Of a DNA stretch of 64,000 nucleotides, positions 30,672-44,200 are shown piece by piece. The stretch is taken from positions 150,793 through 214,792 of the forward strand of contig CAWUHX010000395.1 of assembly GCA_963922205.1 (NCBI GenBank), in the 5' to 3' direction. Within the stretch, counting starts at the first letter, position 1; the number at the start of each line of letters is the position of its first letter. The translations under genes were made by a program, and so were the position numbers. This DNA comes from Romanomermis culicivorax (Eukaryota > Nematoda > Enoplea > Mermithida > Mermithidae). The notes beneath the pieces are model-generated. The model worked only from the letters and a program-made list of their open reading frames with translations. It ran no database searches and was not told the DNA's origin.

Positions 30672-33329
30672 TGATAAACCATTTTTCTCTGACAGTTCTC
30701 TTTACTTCGCTGCCGTAAATGGACGAAAAATGAAGTGGACACGATTGTTACATATATTGAATGCGGATCTTCAATTTAAGTATGCTTTTATGGAAAAAAA
30801 GTTTTTTTTGTGCCATTTTCAGTTTTTTTGGCCTCTTGTGCCAATCGACACAAATGTCCGTGCTCAAAGAAACACTCGCAGAAATTAATTTTATCATCGT
30901 TGCTCTCTTGCCCGACTATTTGAAACATCATTGACTTCAAGCAGATTTTCTAGCTGGTTAGCTGATTAAAAACATCAGCTAACATCAAAACAAAATATCT
31001 ATGTAAATGTTGTGTTGCACTATTTTTAACACAAATTTCGAAAAATTTTCGACGCTACGCGCTGATTCTTCTGCCACTTATGCAATAAGATTTATTTTAG
31101 GTATATTAATTTATTTATTGTTATTTATTTGAGATTTATTCATTGACAGATACTGCTTTGTAATAGCATTAACTTCTTAGCACATCTCAAAGTAAACCAT
31201 TTTCTCGTTGGCGATCTTGATGCAAAATTATCTCGAAGTTCTTAAACTGGATAATTTTTAAGGTTGCTCTGCTGCACTTGTCGGCTCTTGTTAGCTCAGT
31301 ATCTAGCGAGAGAAAATTAAAAAATGCTAGTAATGCTAAAAACGGAGATCGCGAAAAGTTAAAGCCAAAAATCGTCTCCGAACGTATATTTATGAAGTAC
31401 AATTTGCATGTCGGTCTGTTTTTCGAGATCATCTGTGATGGATTACAACATGTCATTTTTCTGTCGGTCTATTTTTCTAGTTAATCTGTGATGGATTAGA
31501 ACGTGTCATTGGCTCACCAGCTACGGAATAACGGTCTAGTTAATCAGTTGCAAATTCTTTAAATCTTTAGAAAATTGTGTCCGTCTGACGAATGCTGAAA
31601 AAATGCTAAAAAAATAATTTCTGTCTTAATCCCATCTTATATGTTGCCATTTTTAGGCTCTGGCCTGTCCTATTTACGTTATTTCCGTCCAACTTCGGGT
31701 TGAGCCACTCCCAAACTGAACATCGTGTTGTTTAACCTTAACGTTAAAAATTGTGGACAGAGAACGTGAAATTTAGTTTTCGTATTACAAGATGTCCAGC
31801 GAACCTGGAAAACGTGAAAGTAAAGAAAAAATTATGCCACGGAAACCCGGAAAAGTCAAGAAGTCAGCCTAGAATTCTTATAATTTAGTTGATTTTGGAA
31901 GAAAACTTTGGCCGTCAAGTCAAATAAAGTGCTTTCTGGTGCTTTTTAGAAAGTCGAAATTGCAAAATTTTCCGGTGTCTTGCGCCGGTTTCAAGCATAA
32001 CTAATTATTTATGTGATCTTGGCTCAAATAACAGAGGAAGTGTAGTACCATTACTTAATCAACATTTGAAATGCTACATTGCATCTGTAATGTTCTATAT
32101 CGAGTTGGAGTGTTAGGAATTATGATGTCCACAGCAATGTTTTTTGTGCGAACGTCCTTTTTGCTTGTACGAAGATTGGTCAAAAAATCTTTGCAGTACG
32201 AAGAAATTTTTTTATACATTTGAAAAAAACACGATTTTTCGTGTATTTTTGCGCGAACATTCTTCCTGATAGCACACGTGTCCTTCATTTATAGCACAAA
32301 AGGATAAATGTAGCTTCTTTTGTTTCTCATCTTCCCGTCGCATAGCGCCGGTAAAATTTCTAGGTTCTGTTCTGATTCTAAAATTCTGGAAAATCAATTT
32401 CCCGATTACTTATACAAGAAAAATAAGGTTCAAACACGTCATTATCATTTTGCAAATTTAAAAATATACTCATACTTTTGTAAATTTGAAAAACATTTTA
32501 AATTAAACTTAAAATTTCTGAGAATTACTTCCATGATATTTTGAAATCTGAAATCCAAAAAAATTTGAATTCCTCGGAATTTTTGAAAATTTCACTTTCT
32601 TCTTTGGTTTTTGAGAAGTTTTAAATAACAGCTTTTTGCACATATACGTGTAAAACTGCTTACAAACGGCAGTTATAAGCATTTTTGCGCAGAAAACGCG
32701 CTCGAAAAAATCTTTCACATGTGGACAAACATTCTTTACACTATTGTAAAAAAAAAGCTCGTGGAGAAAACAGTGATTGTAGGTTACAATGAAGTTATCA
32801 TAGAGTTAAACAGAGTTCCTTGAACGAAAACGAAAAGCTGATATTAAATCTTTGCAAGAGAAGACGCGTTAAATTGAAGAAAATTCATTGTCAGCAAAAA
32901 AATGAGTCTACAAATTGTAAAATTGGAGAAATTGAAAAATATGTTTAAATCAATCTGATAAAAAGTTTTTTTGATCAAGCTTGATGTGTACAGTTCATGG
33001 TACAAAAATCTTTTACCTGTTTACTTATGAATTTCAGATGATTTTCGCTCTGAGAAAACTAATTTTTATCTGGGAAAACTGCCGGTCACCCTGTCGTTGT
33101 CTTAAATTACAGTCTTGCTATTACTGTCATATTGCGAGTAATTACGAAATTCACGAGACGCTATTTCTTACGCTTTATTTCATTTGATCGAACTGAACTT
33201 TCATCGATATTTTTTTGGATTCATGGTTTTAGGATTTAGAAAATGCAGGCTAGATATTTCGATGATGCAAGTGGTTTTTTATAGATTTCCTTCAAGAAAT
33301 GAGGTTTCCTTAAATTTAAAAATTCGAAT
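30672..33329. other. Upstream region of Rab10, no gene recognised
   Basis: AT-rich sequence with stop codons in every frame at short intervals. 30,800-30,870 resembles 27,505-27,560 (shared CACAAATGTCCGTGCTCAAA). A promoter or 5' UTR exon of Rab10 is probably here but cannot be delimited. Confidence 0.4.
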
Positions 33330-35796
33330 ATGGCCGCCAAACGGCAGTACGATCTTTTATTCAAATTATTGCTCATCGGTGATTCAGGCGTGGGAAAGAC
33401 CTGCATTTTATATCGTTTTTCGGACGATACTTTCAGTTCGTCGTTCATTTCGACCATAGGTATATATAATTAAGAAAACAAGACACGACTTTGTCAGCTT
33501 TCATACTAATACATTTGCACATATTGTTTAGGTATTGATTTCAAAATCAAAACTATCGAATTTGACGGCAAACGAATACGATTGCAAATATGGTATGGAA
33601 GTTTCATGGAAGGCATGAATGAATTTTTTCTTTTTTTCGGTGCCAAGTTTTTATTTTAATCGTTATTAGATATTGTCTTGAAGTGTGGCGATGGAAACAA
33701 CAGGAGCTTTTCGCACTCCATTATCAAATTTCTCTATTTTTGACTTGTGTTTAGGGATACTGCGGGCCAAGAACGCTTCCATACAATAACGACGTCGTAT
33801 TATCGTGGCGCTATGGGCATAATGTTGGTTTACGATATAACGAATACGAAATCTTTCGAAAACATCACCAAATGGTTGCGCAATATTGATCAGGTCAGTC
33901 TAGTAGAGATATTAGAAAGGAATAATTCGATTTTATGAATTAAGTAAACTGAAAACTTTTCGTCCATTGTGACATGAATAATTTTTTTCGAGAGCACTGA
34001 AGAAATTTCATGAATTTATTTGATTTGTATACAACATCACCGCGTGAAAGTTCAAAAATTTTAGATACTGTATTGTATAGCGCAAAAAGTATTGATTTTT
34101 GCCTAAGGTGTCCTAAGATGTCTTGTACGTCCTCTTTGCATCGTGCGAAAAAGTCATTCAGTTTTTTGAGATATTTTTTGTAACCAAGCAATTGAACACA
34201 AATAACGAAAATTTATAACAACCTTGCAATAAAATGATATTTCCTTCGATACCATTCAATATTAACGCTAATTTTTTAAAATTCTGAAAAGTAATTGCGC
34301 ACATTTACATATACCACCGAGAAATGTGTTTTTGTGCATAAATGATATTATGCTATTTTACCTTCATTCGATTTTCAATAAATTGTATAAAAAGCTCTAG
34401 GAAAGTGTAAGAAAAAATTTCTACGAAATATGTCCATTTGAATTTGTGTGAAAAGCGAATTAATTGCATAATATTTTTAGAATAACGACAAAAAGTATTC
34501 GACAACAGATAGAAAAATCACAGATACTTTCAAAATTCATTAAATTAATTTCAAATACCCAAATGATTCAGTTTGGCACTTAGAGCCGAAGTTTTTGGAG
34601 TTTTCTAGTTTTTAGACGTCTCAAAACTCAATTTGCGGCTTCAAAAGTTGTTGTCTGATCTTAGTACCGTGTAAAAATCTACGTGAAAGTTTCGCCCGGT
34701 CGTCAAAATTTTTGCAGTGTGCGAAAAACACTTATACCTGGTTGTGTTGGTCTGTAGTCTTGCGTCCTTTTCGCATTGAAAATTGGATACTACAGAGTCG
34801 AAAAATTCAGGCGATAATTCTTCGCCATCTTCTCCAGTGTTTCACATGAAAGAATGATTTCCGGACTTCATTATAATTCGGCAGCGAAATTGACTAAAAT
34901 GATGAGTTTTGAACTGCCAGGGTTATTGACTGAATTTTTTCTAAGCTGTTGAACTAACTTGCTGCGGGTAATTTTTCCGTGAATCCTCAGTTTTCAAATC
35001 TCAACAGAGATTTAATATTTCTTCCGTAGAAGGATGAAATTCAAATCACACCTTGCGGACGAGTCTTTTCCCGATCTGATCAAATTTTTCCGGACCGTTT
35101 CACAGAATTTCAAAAAGGTCCTGTGATAGCAGAGTAGATAGGTGGCTTGTTGAGCACAAAAAAATTTTTTCCTCCGAAAGATTTTTTGAATCTTTGCACG
35201 GTGCAATTTGGCCCATTTGAAAGGCACTGCGAACAACGTTGTCTTTTTCAGCACGCAAATTCTGACGTCGAACGTATGCTTTTGGCTAATAAATGCGACG
35301 TAGTCGACAAAAGAGTAATAACCAAAGAACGGGGCGAACAAATAGCCCGCGAACACAATCTACCGTTTTTAGAAACGAGCGCCAAAGCCAATATCAACGT
35401 CGATAAGGCGTTCTACGATCTAACGGAACTAATACTCAATAAGGTGAAAAAACATTTTAAATTTGAACAGTCGAATTTTTGTTGTTCGAGATAAAATATT
35501 TTTCTTTCCATATCTCCGTACTCTGAAGCATATTTTCGGAAATAGAGTTTAATTGAAGAAATCACAAAAGATTTTTACAGCGGCTCATGATTTTGAACCG
35601 ATGGTTGCAGAAAACCATTATTCTAAAATAATTCTCGCTTGAAGAAGTGGCAAAAATTGATTGACTTAAATTCATCGATGCTTGAATTTGGTTACGTCCT
35701 CTTTTTTAGACTATTCAAAGAGAACAACAGAGCTTCCAGTCGACCGGCTTTGACATAAGTAACGTTTCAAATGTTAAATCTTGGAATTGTTGTTAA
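33330..35796 (+). CDS. Rab10: Rab10 small GTPase, five exons, 202 residues
   Basis: Exons 33,330-33,459, 33,532-33,592, 33,755-33,893, 35,252-35,443 and 35,710-35,796 join at GT-AG junctions with consistent phases (1, 2, 0, 0). The product has the P-loop GDSGVGKT, switch [24 protein letters not shown] and ETSAKA guanine-binding motifs and a C-terminal CC for double geranylgeranylation. [10 protein letters not shown] and KWLRNID favour Rab10 over Rab8. In animals Rab10 controls exocytic and basolateral membrane traffic and endoplasmic reticulum shape, cycling between cytosol and membrane. The length fits the family. The ATG at 33,330 gives the expected short N-terminus. An AATAAA at 36,222-36,227 is a candidate polyadenylation signal. 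The 1.36-kb third intron shows no other gene. Confidence 0.95.
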
Positions 35797-38288
35797 ATTG
35801 TCTTATCTCACACATATATTTCTGTGCATTTCCAGTAGTTTTGTGATGTCCTCAAGTCATTCATTTGTATTGTCTGTAGGGAATTGGGTGTTTTGAAGAC
35901 TGTTTGTTCTAATGTCAGAAAAGATCATGATGAGAAATGGAGAAATAGAAATTCTCGTCCCCCAAACACCCGGCTTCTGTTTTCAACGAACAAAAATGTG
36001 CGGTTAATTATCTTATCAGTAATTTACGTTGCTTGTTCTCAAGACCCCGGTCTTTTAAGTGCTATTTTCGTCTTCATTTTATCGATTATTCGCATATCGA
36101 TTTAAATTAGAGAGCTTTATATTTTATTATTGTAGTGTGTGAATTTTTTCATTTTCTTGTGGTAATATAAGTGACGAAATGTGAACACGGCATCTTATGT
36201 TATTGATGTGCGCATACGCGGAATAAATTTTTCAACATTTTTTCGTTCCTTTTCTGTAAATGAGACAGCTTAATTGAAGGTTGATTGCCGGATTTGAATA
36301 TACTTTTGTGGGCATTGTTGAAAGAAAATGTGTTTTGCGCGAGATCATCCATTTACTCTTAGAGATAAAATTGAGGGTTTATGCATCAGAAAAAATTTTC
36401 AATTTGAAAATTGTTCTGTTGGACTTAACATAACAGGCATTTTGATGACGTTTTCTGTTAGATAGTTTTCTGTTCTTTATGACGAACATTATTGCCCACA
36501 TGCAAATTTCAGCGGACACTAATCATGGGATAATGGTTCGAATAATCGTCATTTAGATATATGCTTTTAATATTACTAATTAGGGACCAGCGTAGGCCGC
36601 CCTGCCTGAGAGCGGGCTGCGAAAAGATATTATGGAGCTAGGGTGTTTTGGCCCGAAAATATAGCTAACTACATATGTTTGCGAGTGAACTTCCAAGAAA
36701 CGTCCATACTGTATGTTTCTTAGATTGAATTTTGCTAGAATTTTAGGTACTGTAATTAAATGCAGTGTGTATCTTATTAATCATCTTATAATTTGAGGGG
36801 GGTTAGCGAGGTAAACCCCCATACCTGAGACCCTGGCCACCCCCTCTGGCCCCAAAAAATCGCCAAGTGCCCCCTGAACTTTTCCCAAGACAGCTTTTTC
36901 GATGATTTTTCTGCATATTTTGTATGAAAAACAAGCTTGCAGAACTTTTTTTTGTTTTTTTGCTCACCCACCCCCTACCCCCTAGATAAAAAGTCCAAGG
37001 ACCCTCCCCCTGAAAAATTCTTGCAGTGCATGTCTGGTTTGCAATATTGTTCAGCATTCTGATAAATTTAAAAACTCCTTTTATCAATATGCGTCTTTTC
37101 TGGTTAAATTTTTTTGATCAGTTCACCTGAAAATGAAGATAATGTGATCTTATCCACTTTTTCTGCATGAATCTTCTCGCCTTTTGGGGAAAGAGGTAAA
37201 AATTGTTTTAGCCATTTTTTTCAAATCATCTTTTTTACTAAAATATATTGTCAGATGCTTTGTTTATGTTTTTTGAGTTTAAAGACGATATTTCCAGAGC
37301 AAACTAAAAATTAAAAGAAAATTAACCTTTCCATGTCATTTAACTATTTTCCAAATACAAAAGGCATACATTCACAAAATTCGAAAATTTTTAAAGACTT
37401 CAAGAAGATTTTGTGAAATTAAACCAACTTTCTCAAATTGGCCATCGTGGAAAATGTTGATAATTGCAGCATCGAGTGCTGCGATATAATGTCATTTCAG
37501 CACAGCAGGACATTTTAGTACAGATTTATGATACTGAATCAGTTCAGGGAAAATTTCTGATATGATATCTTTTTATGTGTAGTAACTTCGATCTGCTTTG
37601 ATTTGGGTTCATATTTTTTGCATTATAGTGATTTTGGCCATCATTGTGACACGCTTTAAAAAACGGGCTTCTAAGGGCTATAGGCTGCGCTTTTTCCTGA
37701 CTCGGACCGGGCCGGGAGTGAGACTCGGCGGGCCTGGCCGCCTTCTAGCGGCCCATGCGGGTCCTTTTTCAAATTTAGATTTTGAAAACTCACTAACGTC
37801 GATACGAACACTTTTTATCGATGTTGCATTGTTAAGTACTAATTACGCAACGTCTCTATAACGGTTACAAAAATACAAAAAAAGTGCTGTGAGTCAACTT
37901 GAAAATTTTACGGCTCGACTATATACTTTATGATGCCGATTGAGATTTTTGTTTCTTCCTTAGTCGCCAGAATCGATTCCTCCAGATTCCTCAAAAATGT
38001 ATTTCTCAGAAATTTTAATGCTTCGAAACTTTAACTCAAAAAAATCAAGAAATTAGAATAGCTTTTTGATAGATTCCACGTACAAATTAGTGTACACAAG
38101 CTAATGCTTTATTTTGGAACATAATACAAAATGCTGAATCGATCTGCTCGGGGAAAAGTGCACTTCAAGTTTTTTTGGACCACTGGTTGTAGGAAAGATA
38201 CATTTTGTAGAAAGGTTGTAGAAAAGATACAGTTGCAGAAAGATACATACACACAAATAAGAAAGATACATTTTGATTATTCTTTCAG
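35797..38288. other. Rab10 3' flank and spacer with dispersed repeats
   Basis: The 3' UTR probably ends after the AATAAA at 36,222. A segment at 36,590-36,790 resembles 47,370-47,580 (shared AGTGAACTT.CAAGAAAC block). A C-rich segment at 36,790-37,060 resembles, inverted, 45,110-45,410 (shared TTCTTGCAGTGCATGTCTGG-like block). The short GC-rich stretch 37,690-37,760 is unexplained. No coding gene is recognised. An upstream noncoding exon of the Maf gene may lie here. Confidence 0.4.
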
Positions 38289-41200
38289 ATGATTACCCAA
38301 CTTATTCCCGAATTGGATAGTCGCAAAGTCGTATTAGCCAGTAGCTCTCCCCGACGACTAAACATTCTGAAGAAGTTGGTAATTACACTCCATTCATTTT
38401 AAAATGATCGATGCAGCGAGTTAGCAGCCAAACTATTATTCAAAATTATTGAAGGCTCGTTGAATCTAATCAATACATTTTTTTCGTGATATAGGGTCCT
38501 TGATAATCACTATGTTCAATTATTTTAAGATTACCGAAATTGATTTCCTGATCTCTGGTAAGGCTGCGTTTGCCGAATTTCCGCCCGCTGCACCGACCAT
38601 TTCAGAGTGAATGGAGTACAGTAACGCAACAGAAGCATAAGGGGCATGGAGATACCAAAGGTCTGAAAAACATTTACAGCCCCTTGAAAAATGGCGCGCT
38701 ATGTAGGTGGTCCAACTTTTTGAAATCGAAATTGAAAAGAGAAAAGAATAACCAGTTTACTGTTTGTATCGTTGTTAGAAAAAGCGTATTGGCTAAAAAG
38801 GACTGAGTGGAGTACAAGCATTGTGAATGTAATATGATCGCCACAGACCATGGTCGCATCTACTCTCTGCCGATTAGGGCGAAATTTTCCGCATTTCAGA
38901 TGAAAAAACTTCTGTCGATTTTAGCATGAAAAACTGAACAACGGATATTTTTTGAATGATGGACCGTACATGCACAAGGTCAGGTACCTCAGGGTATTGG
39001 AAAGGTCCAAAATGTGGCACATAGTAATTTTTTTCAGGATTTGGTATATAGTAATTTTATTTTTGAAGAAACGTTCTCATAAAATACAAACATTTACGCA
39101 CTGATGATCCACGTCAAATCAAGAAAAAACGACCTAATGAAATTGAGCTGGATGAAGCAGTTAACACTGATTTATCTCGTTTTCCATCAAGCACCATATT
39201 TTAAAGCTTTTTTGCATTGCTTAAGTATACATTGCTCTTGTTTGTATCGTTAGAGAAAAAAATAATTATCATAGGTGGCGCGACAGCGTCAACCTATAAT
39301 ATACTTGGCCCCCAAATTTCATGCCCTCCCCCCCCTTAGAGCCAAAACGGTGAGAGCTAGAACCTTCGGGTTTTTTGCATAATATCGGGCATAGGGGCAA
39401 ACTATAGGGTGCCTTTCGTCATTTCGCCTCTATCTGCAAGTGGTGCTTGGTGGGGCCCCAAAAATTGGTAAAAAACGCACTTTTTAAGGCCCCCCAGTTC
39501 CACCATGCCCAGCAATCGGTGTGCCATATCCAACCTCCATACTTCGGCCTAAGCATCTTGGGGGTGTAATCTCAAATGCGAATTTTTCTTTTTTTGAAAT
39601 ATGGCCTCAATTCAATTATATGGTTGTCCAAAGTCCCGGAAAACGCCAAATTCCCCAATTTTGTTATATAATACTTAAGGGTTCAAAAAAATTAGTTTTT
39701 GCAGCATAATGCACTATTAATTTTTTAGCAGTTTCAAATAAACCTGTAGCCTTATTGAGATTTTTGGACTGCAAGGGTTTTCGACCATTGGGAATTTGAT
39801 GGATGCGGTCACTTTACACAAAAAATTATCCCGGGTGTAAACAAGCGTATTTCCGTGATTTTTCAGTGGAGGGAGTTTTCGACCACGGGGAATTCAATAG
39901 ACGCCCTTACTTTACACGAAAAATTATCCCGGGTGTAAACAAGCGTATTTCCCTGATTTTTCAGTGGTGGGAGTTTTCGACTGCGGGGAATTCAATAGAT
40001 GTCCTCACTTTACACAAATAAATCATCCATGGTGTAAACAAGCGTACTGCCGTAATTTGTTTGTGGATGGGATTTTCGACCACGAGGAATTCAATGAATG
40101 TGATCACTTTACACCAAAAATTATCCAGTGTGTAAACAAACGTATTTTCGTGATTTTTTGCTGGAAGGGGTTTTCGACCACAGGGAATTTGATAAATGCG
40201 ATCACTTTACACAAAAAGTTATCTCGGTTGTAAACAAACGTATTTTCGTGATTTCCTGGTGGGCGGGGTTTTCGATCACGGAGAATTTGATGAATGCAAT
40301 CATCTTACAAAAAAAACTATCGCGGGTGTAAACAAGCGTCTTTTCGTGATTTTTATGGACGGGGTTTTCGACTGCGGGGAATTCAATGGATGTCTCACTT
40401 TACACAAAAAAATTATAAGTATGTTTTCGTGAGTTGTATGTGGGAGGGGTTTTCGACCACTGGGAATTTAATGAAAGTGATCACTTTACACACTAATTCA
40501 TATTGAGTGTAAACAAATGTATTTCTGCGATTTTCGAGAGAAGATGTTTCTGACCATGGGAAATTTAATGGACGGAGTCAGTTTACACGTGTAAACAAAT
40601 GTATTTCTGCGATTTTTTTGGTTGAAGGATTCTAAACCATGAGGAATCCAATAGATATGGTCACCTTTCAGTATCTTTACAACGTTTTTAAAGTAATATG
40701 CGGTTTACACATCCTTTACTTTTGCCGGAGGTGAGAATTCGTTGCTTGAAGTTTTTTTATTGTTTTTTTAAGGGCAGATGACCAAATTTAAAACTTCAAT
40801 GGGCTTCTATGAAGGTTTTCGTGCATGGTTGAGGCCCACTAAAAAGAGGTGAACTAGTTTATTAGAAAATGCCCCGATGGGGCAGAAAAAAGTAGAATAT
40901 ACTTGCTTCGACAGTTGCCATGCTAGAAAAAGAAGTGGACTAGATTTTTGAGAACTTGGGTCAAAGTTGGGAAAAATTCACTTCGTTTACATTGGATTTT
41001 CATTCTTTCTCAAAAAAATTGTCTATGTCTGTGAAAAAGTATATTCTGCAGCTGAGTGCATCAACACACCTTCCAACCAACCATGTGCATCTCTGAAATT
41101 TTTAGGAGGGTACAGGCGTGGACCTTGATGTTTTAGCATTTTGTGAGACAAAAAATTCAAAAAAGGTTGACCAAAAAATTTTTTGCATAACAAATTTTCC

Positions 41201-44200
41201 AGTTCCAAAACCCTTGTGGAAGTTTGTACCCCCATGTCCCCTCTCACACATGTTTGCTTCCAACTGTGTTAAACATTTTTACTGAATTTGGTGTCAACAA
41301 AAGGAATCATGTGGGAAAGTGGCTTATAAAATCCCATTCAGCTTTTTTAGAAAAAGAGCTACAGCACAAAGTCTTCTAAGAACTAAATTGATTGTGCAAG
41401 ATACGTTTCATTCACTCATTTTATATGAAATATCGCATAGAATTCACTCCGTAAGTTCTACCGATTGCAAGCTAGAAACAAATTTATTCTCTTCTATTTG
41501 ACTATTGAACAAAATAGCATCATTCACAGTTTTTGAGAGCATCATTCACAGATTTAAACTGAAATTTGCAGAAAAAGCGCTTTTTGCGGGATTGCAAATG
41601 GGAAGCAATTTCACCCATCTTTGTCGCTCCAATCTTGCTTTCAAAAAAGTCATACTGTTGCCATGGGAGTGCGAGTAGAGTCTGGGAGAACCGGGTAGGT
41701 GATTTCGCGCACATTCCTGATATAGGCAGGCCTAAATCAGGTGCGTTTTTGTATGCTTTACTCTGTTCTCCCATTTGCAGATCGGTGCCCAATCACTGTA
41801 ACCAAATTCCAGTTGCACTAAAGGGGTCTGAGTTCAAGCTCATGGTAATCTCGAACAAAAAGGCCACTCAGTTTGATCTCAAGTTCGGTATAATTTTAAT
41901 GTCATCAGGATTATAACGAGTTCAATGTCGAGATTATCCCCAGCTCGAGCTGTTGGGTTGCACTAAAATTTTCGCATAATTTTCTCATCTCTAAAGCAAA
42001 TAATTATAAAAATTTCTGCAATTCCCAAACCCGAACTTAAACCTTAGTTTTAGTTAATCCTGAAGTGAGTATGATTTGTGCATTGGAAGAAAATAATTTG
42101 GACATTGTGAATAGCTCAAACTCAAGATCATCAATTTAATCCCGATGTTGAAATTATCTTCATGTTGGGTTAGTGCAACGAACCTCAGGTTCCTTTGTAG
42201 TTCTGAAAATGACTATAATATGCCTCCCTCACTATTTCTCAGCTAGTGTGAAAGGCAGGAGTTTTGAATTGGTCGGGAGTTAGAATGCTATCGGTTTACC
42301 ATTTCTTTACACTTGAAGTCAGGTGCATATAATTTTCATATAGGAAAAGTTTACTGTAGTTGATGCCAGTTGAAGGACAAAATGCACGTGCTGCAGAATA
42401 TACTTTTTCACAGACATAGACAATTTTTTTTTGAGAAAGAATGAAAATCCAATATAAAGGAAGTGAATTTTTCCCAACTTTGACCCAAGTTCTCAAAAAT
42501 CTAATCCACTTCTTTTTCTAGCATGGCAACTGTCGAAGCAAGTATATTCTACTTTTTTCTGCCCCATCGGGGCATTTTCTAATAAACTAGTTGACATATA
42601 GTTGGAGCAAATAGATCAAGGTTTATCTCTCTTTCAACTGAGCATATTCTCAATCTGATCTTCATTAGAAATATTTTGCTTATATTTTTAGTTTTTGAAC
42701 AATATTTCAGTTCTTTAGTTTCTGAAACTGGGCCTATAGCAAAACTTCACTTCGACCTTCAGGGTATAGTAATCCAATACCCTTCCGATACCCTATGTGC
42801 ATGTATGTGATAGACTGTGATTTGGGTTAACGGATTCACTGCAGATTTGAGTAAATTTTTACAGACTTTGACTCTTAAATAAGGACAGAATGTCGGGTTG
42901 ACTGGTTGGAATATAGAGAATGCGGACAACAATGTCAGAAGTTTTCGAGGGTTCCCAAATTTTTCATTGGTCGCCTTGTTTTCAAATTGGATGATTTTTA
43001 TGATGAAAAATGATCATGTTCTGTTTATGATTTTTTTGGTATGTTAGTAGCTCGGGTAGGCCTGACTATAAGAATAACGAGGCCAATAGGCCAATAAGAC
43101 GTGAATAGCCACAGTGCATTGTGACACACGCTGTTAATGATTACTTTTTATTCATGACTGACTAAAAAAAGATCACTGTACTGTTCTCTCAAAATTGTGA
43201 GTCGTGGATTCAACTGTGCCAAAATTACAAACCTCGCTTAACCATGTTTTTTTAATTAGCACACAAAATTGAATTTGCTTCTACGCTCGCTCCGGTCAAA
43301 CAATATTGTCAATCGTTTTTATTTGTTTTGATTCGATTTTTTCATTGAGGTTGATGCTCACAATGGCATTCTCAACATAGCATTAATTATGAAACTTGGT
43401 AAAGAAGTATTTACTTTGAAAGGATCCCTGCTGACGAATTACGTGAAAAAAGCAGTGTGACCTTATATTTTTAGTAATGACCTACCCATTTGTTCCATAT
43501 TCAGGATATTTTAAGATATCGATCTTAAAATATCTTGGGGTCTCCAGTAGTTTCGGTTCAAGTGTGCTGACCTAAAATGGAATATGCTCTACACCATTTC
43601 GAAGCTCCTCAAATTCTATATGGGAATCTTGTTCAAAAATTAATTTGACAGTCATGAAAATGTCACAAAATTTGGAACTAGCCTTTTGTTTGTCTGCTTT
43701 CTTAATGTTTTTGTGTCTTATCGTCGTTTGCGCCGCTGATACCTGTCAAAACAATGTTTCAACGACTTTCCTGTATATTACATCTTTTTAAAATAACGTA
43801 TTACACTTTTCGTCAAAATAAATGGTCTTCACCTCACTAGGCACCACGCACTAACTCTCCGAGATAACTGGTGGGCGGAACTTTCCTCATTTTGTGATGA
43901 AAAATGAATGAACAGTGCGCCAAGTATGGTCATCTGTATTTAAACTGATAACAGGGTATTCCAATTGATGTCGTTCCCTCGACGTTTCCCGAGGACTTAG
44001 ACAAAACGAGTTACGTTGGGAGGCCAGATTTGTATGTTCTGGACAACGCGATGCATAAAGCCATGGATGTGTACAATATGTTGAATACAAAGTCAGGTAT
44101 GTAAATTTGGATGTGCACATTTGTTTCATATTCAGCAACAAGTCGTAGATGTGAGCCATAAAGTCCGATTTACGCTGCGAAATTTTACTCGACGTGTACA

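Noticed and set aside
33330-35796. Assignment as Rab8
   Set aside because: The switch II region reads [12 protein letters not shown] and the following KSFENI...WLRNID block fits Rab10 better, although the two are close.
39803-40506. Overlapping 70-90-codon frames in the satellite
   Set aside because: The unit length is not a multiple of three and the frames are only repeat translations.
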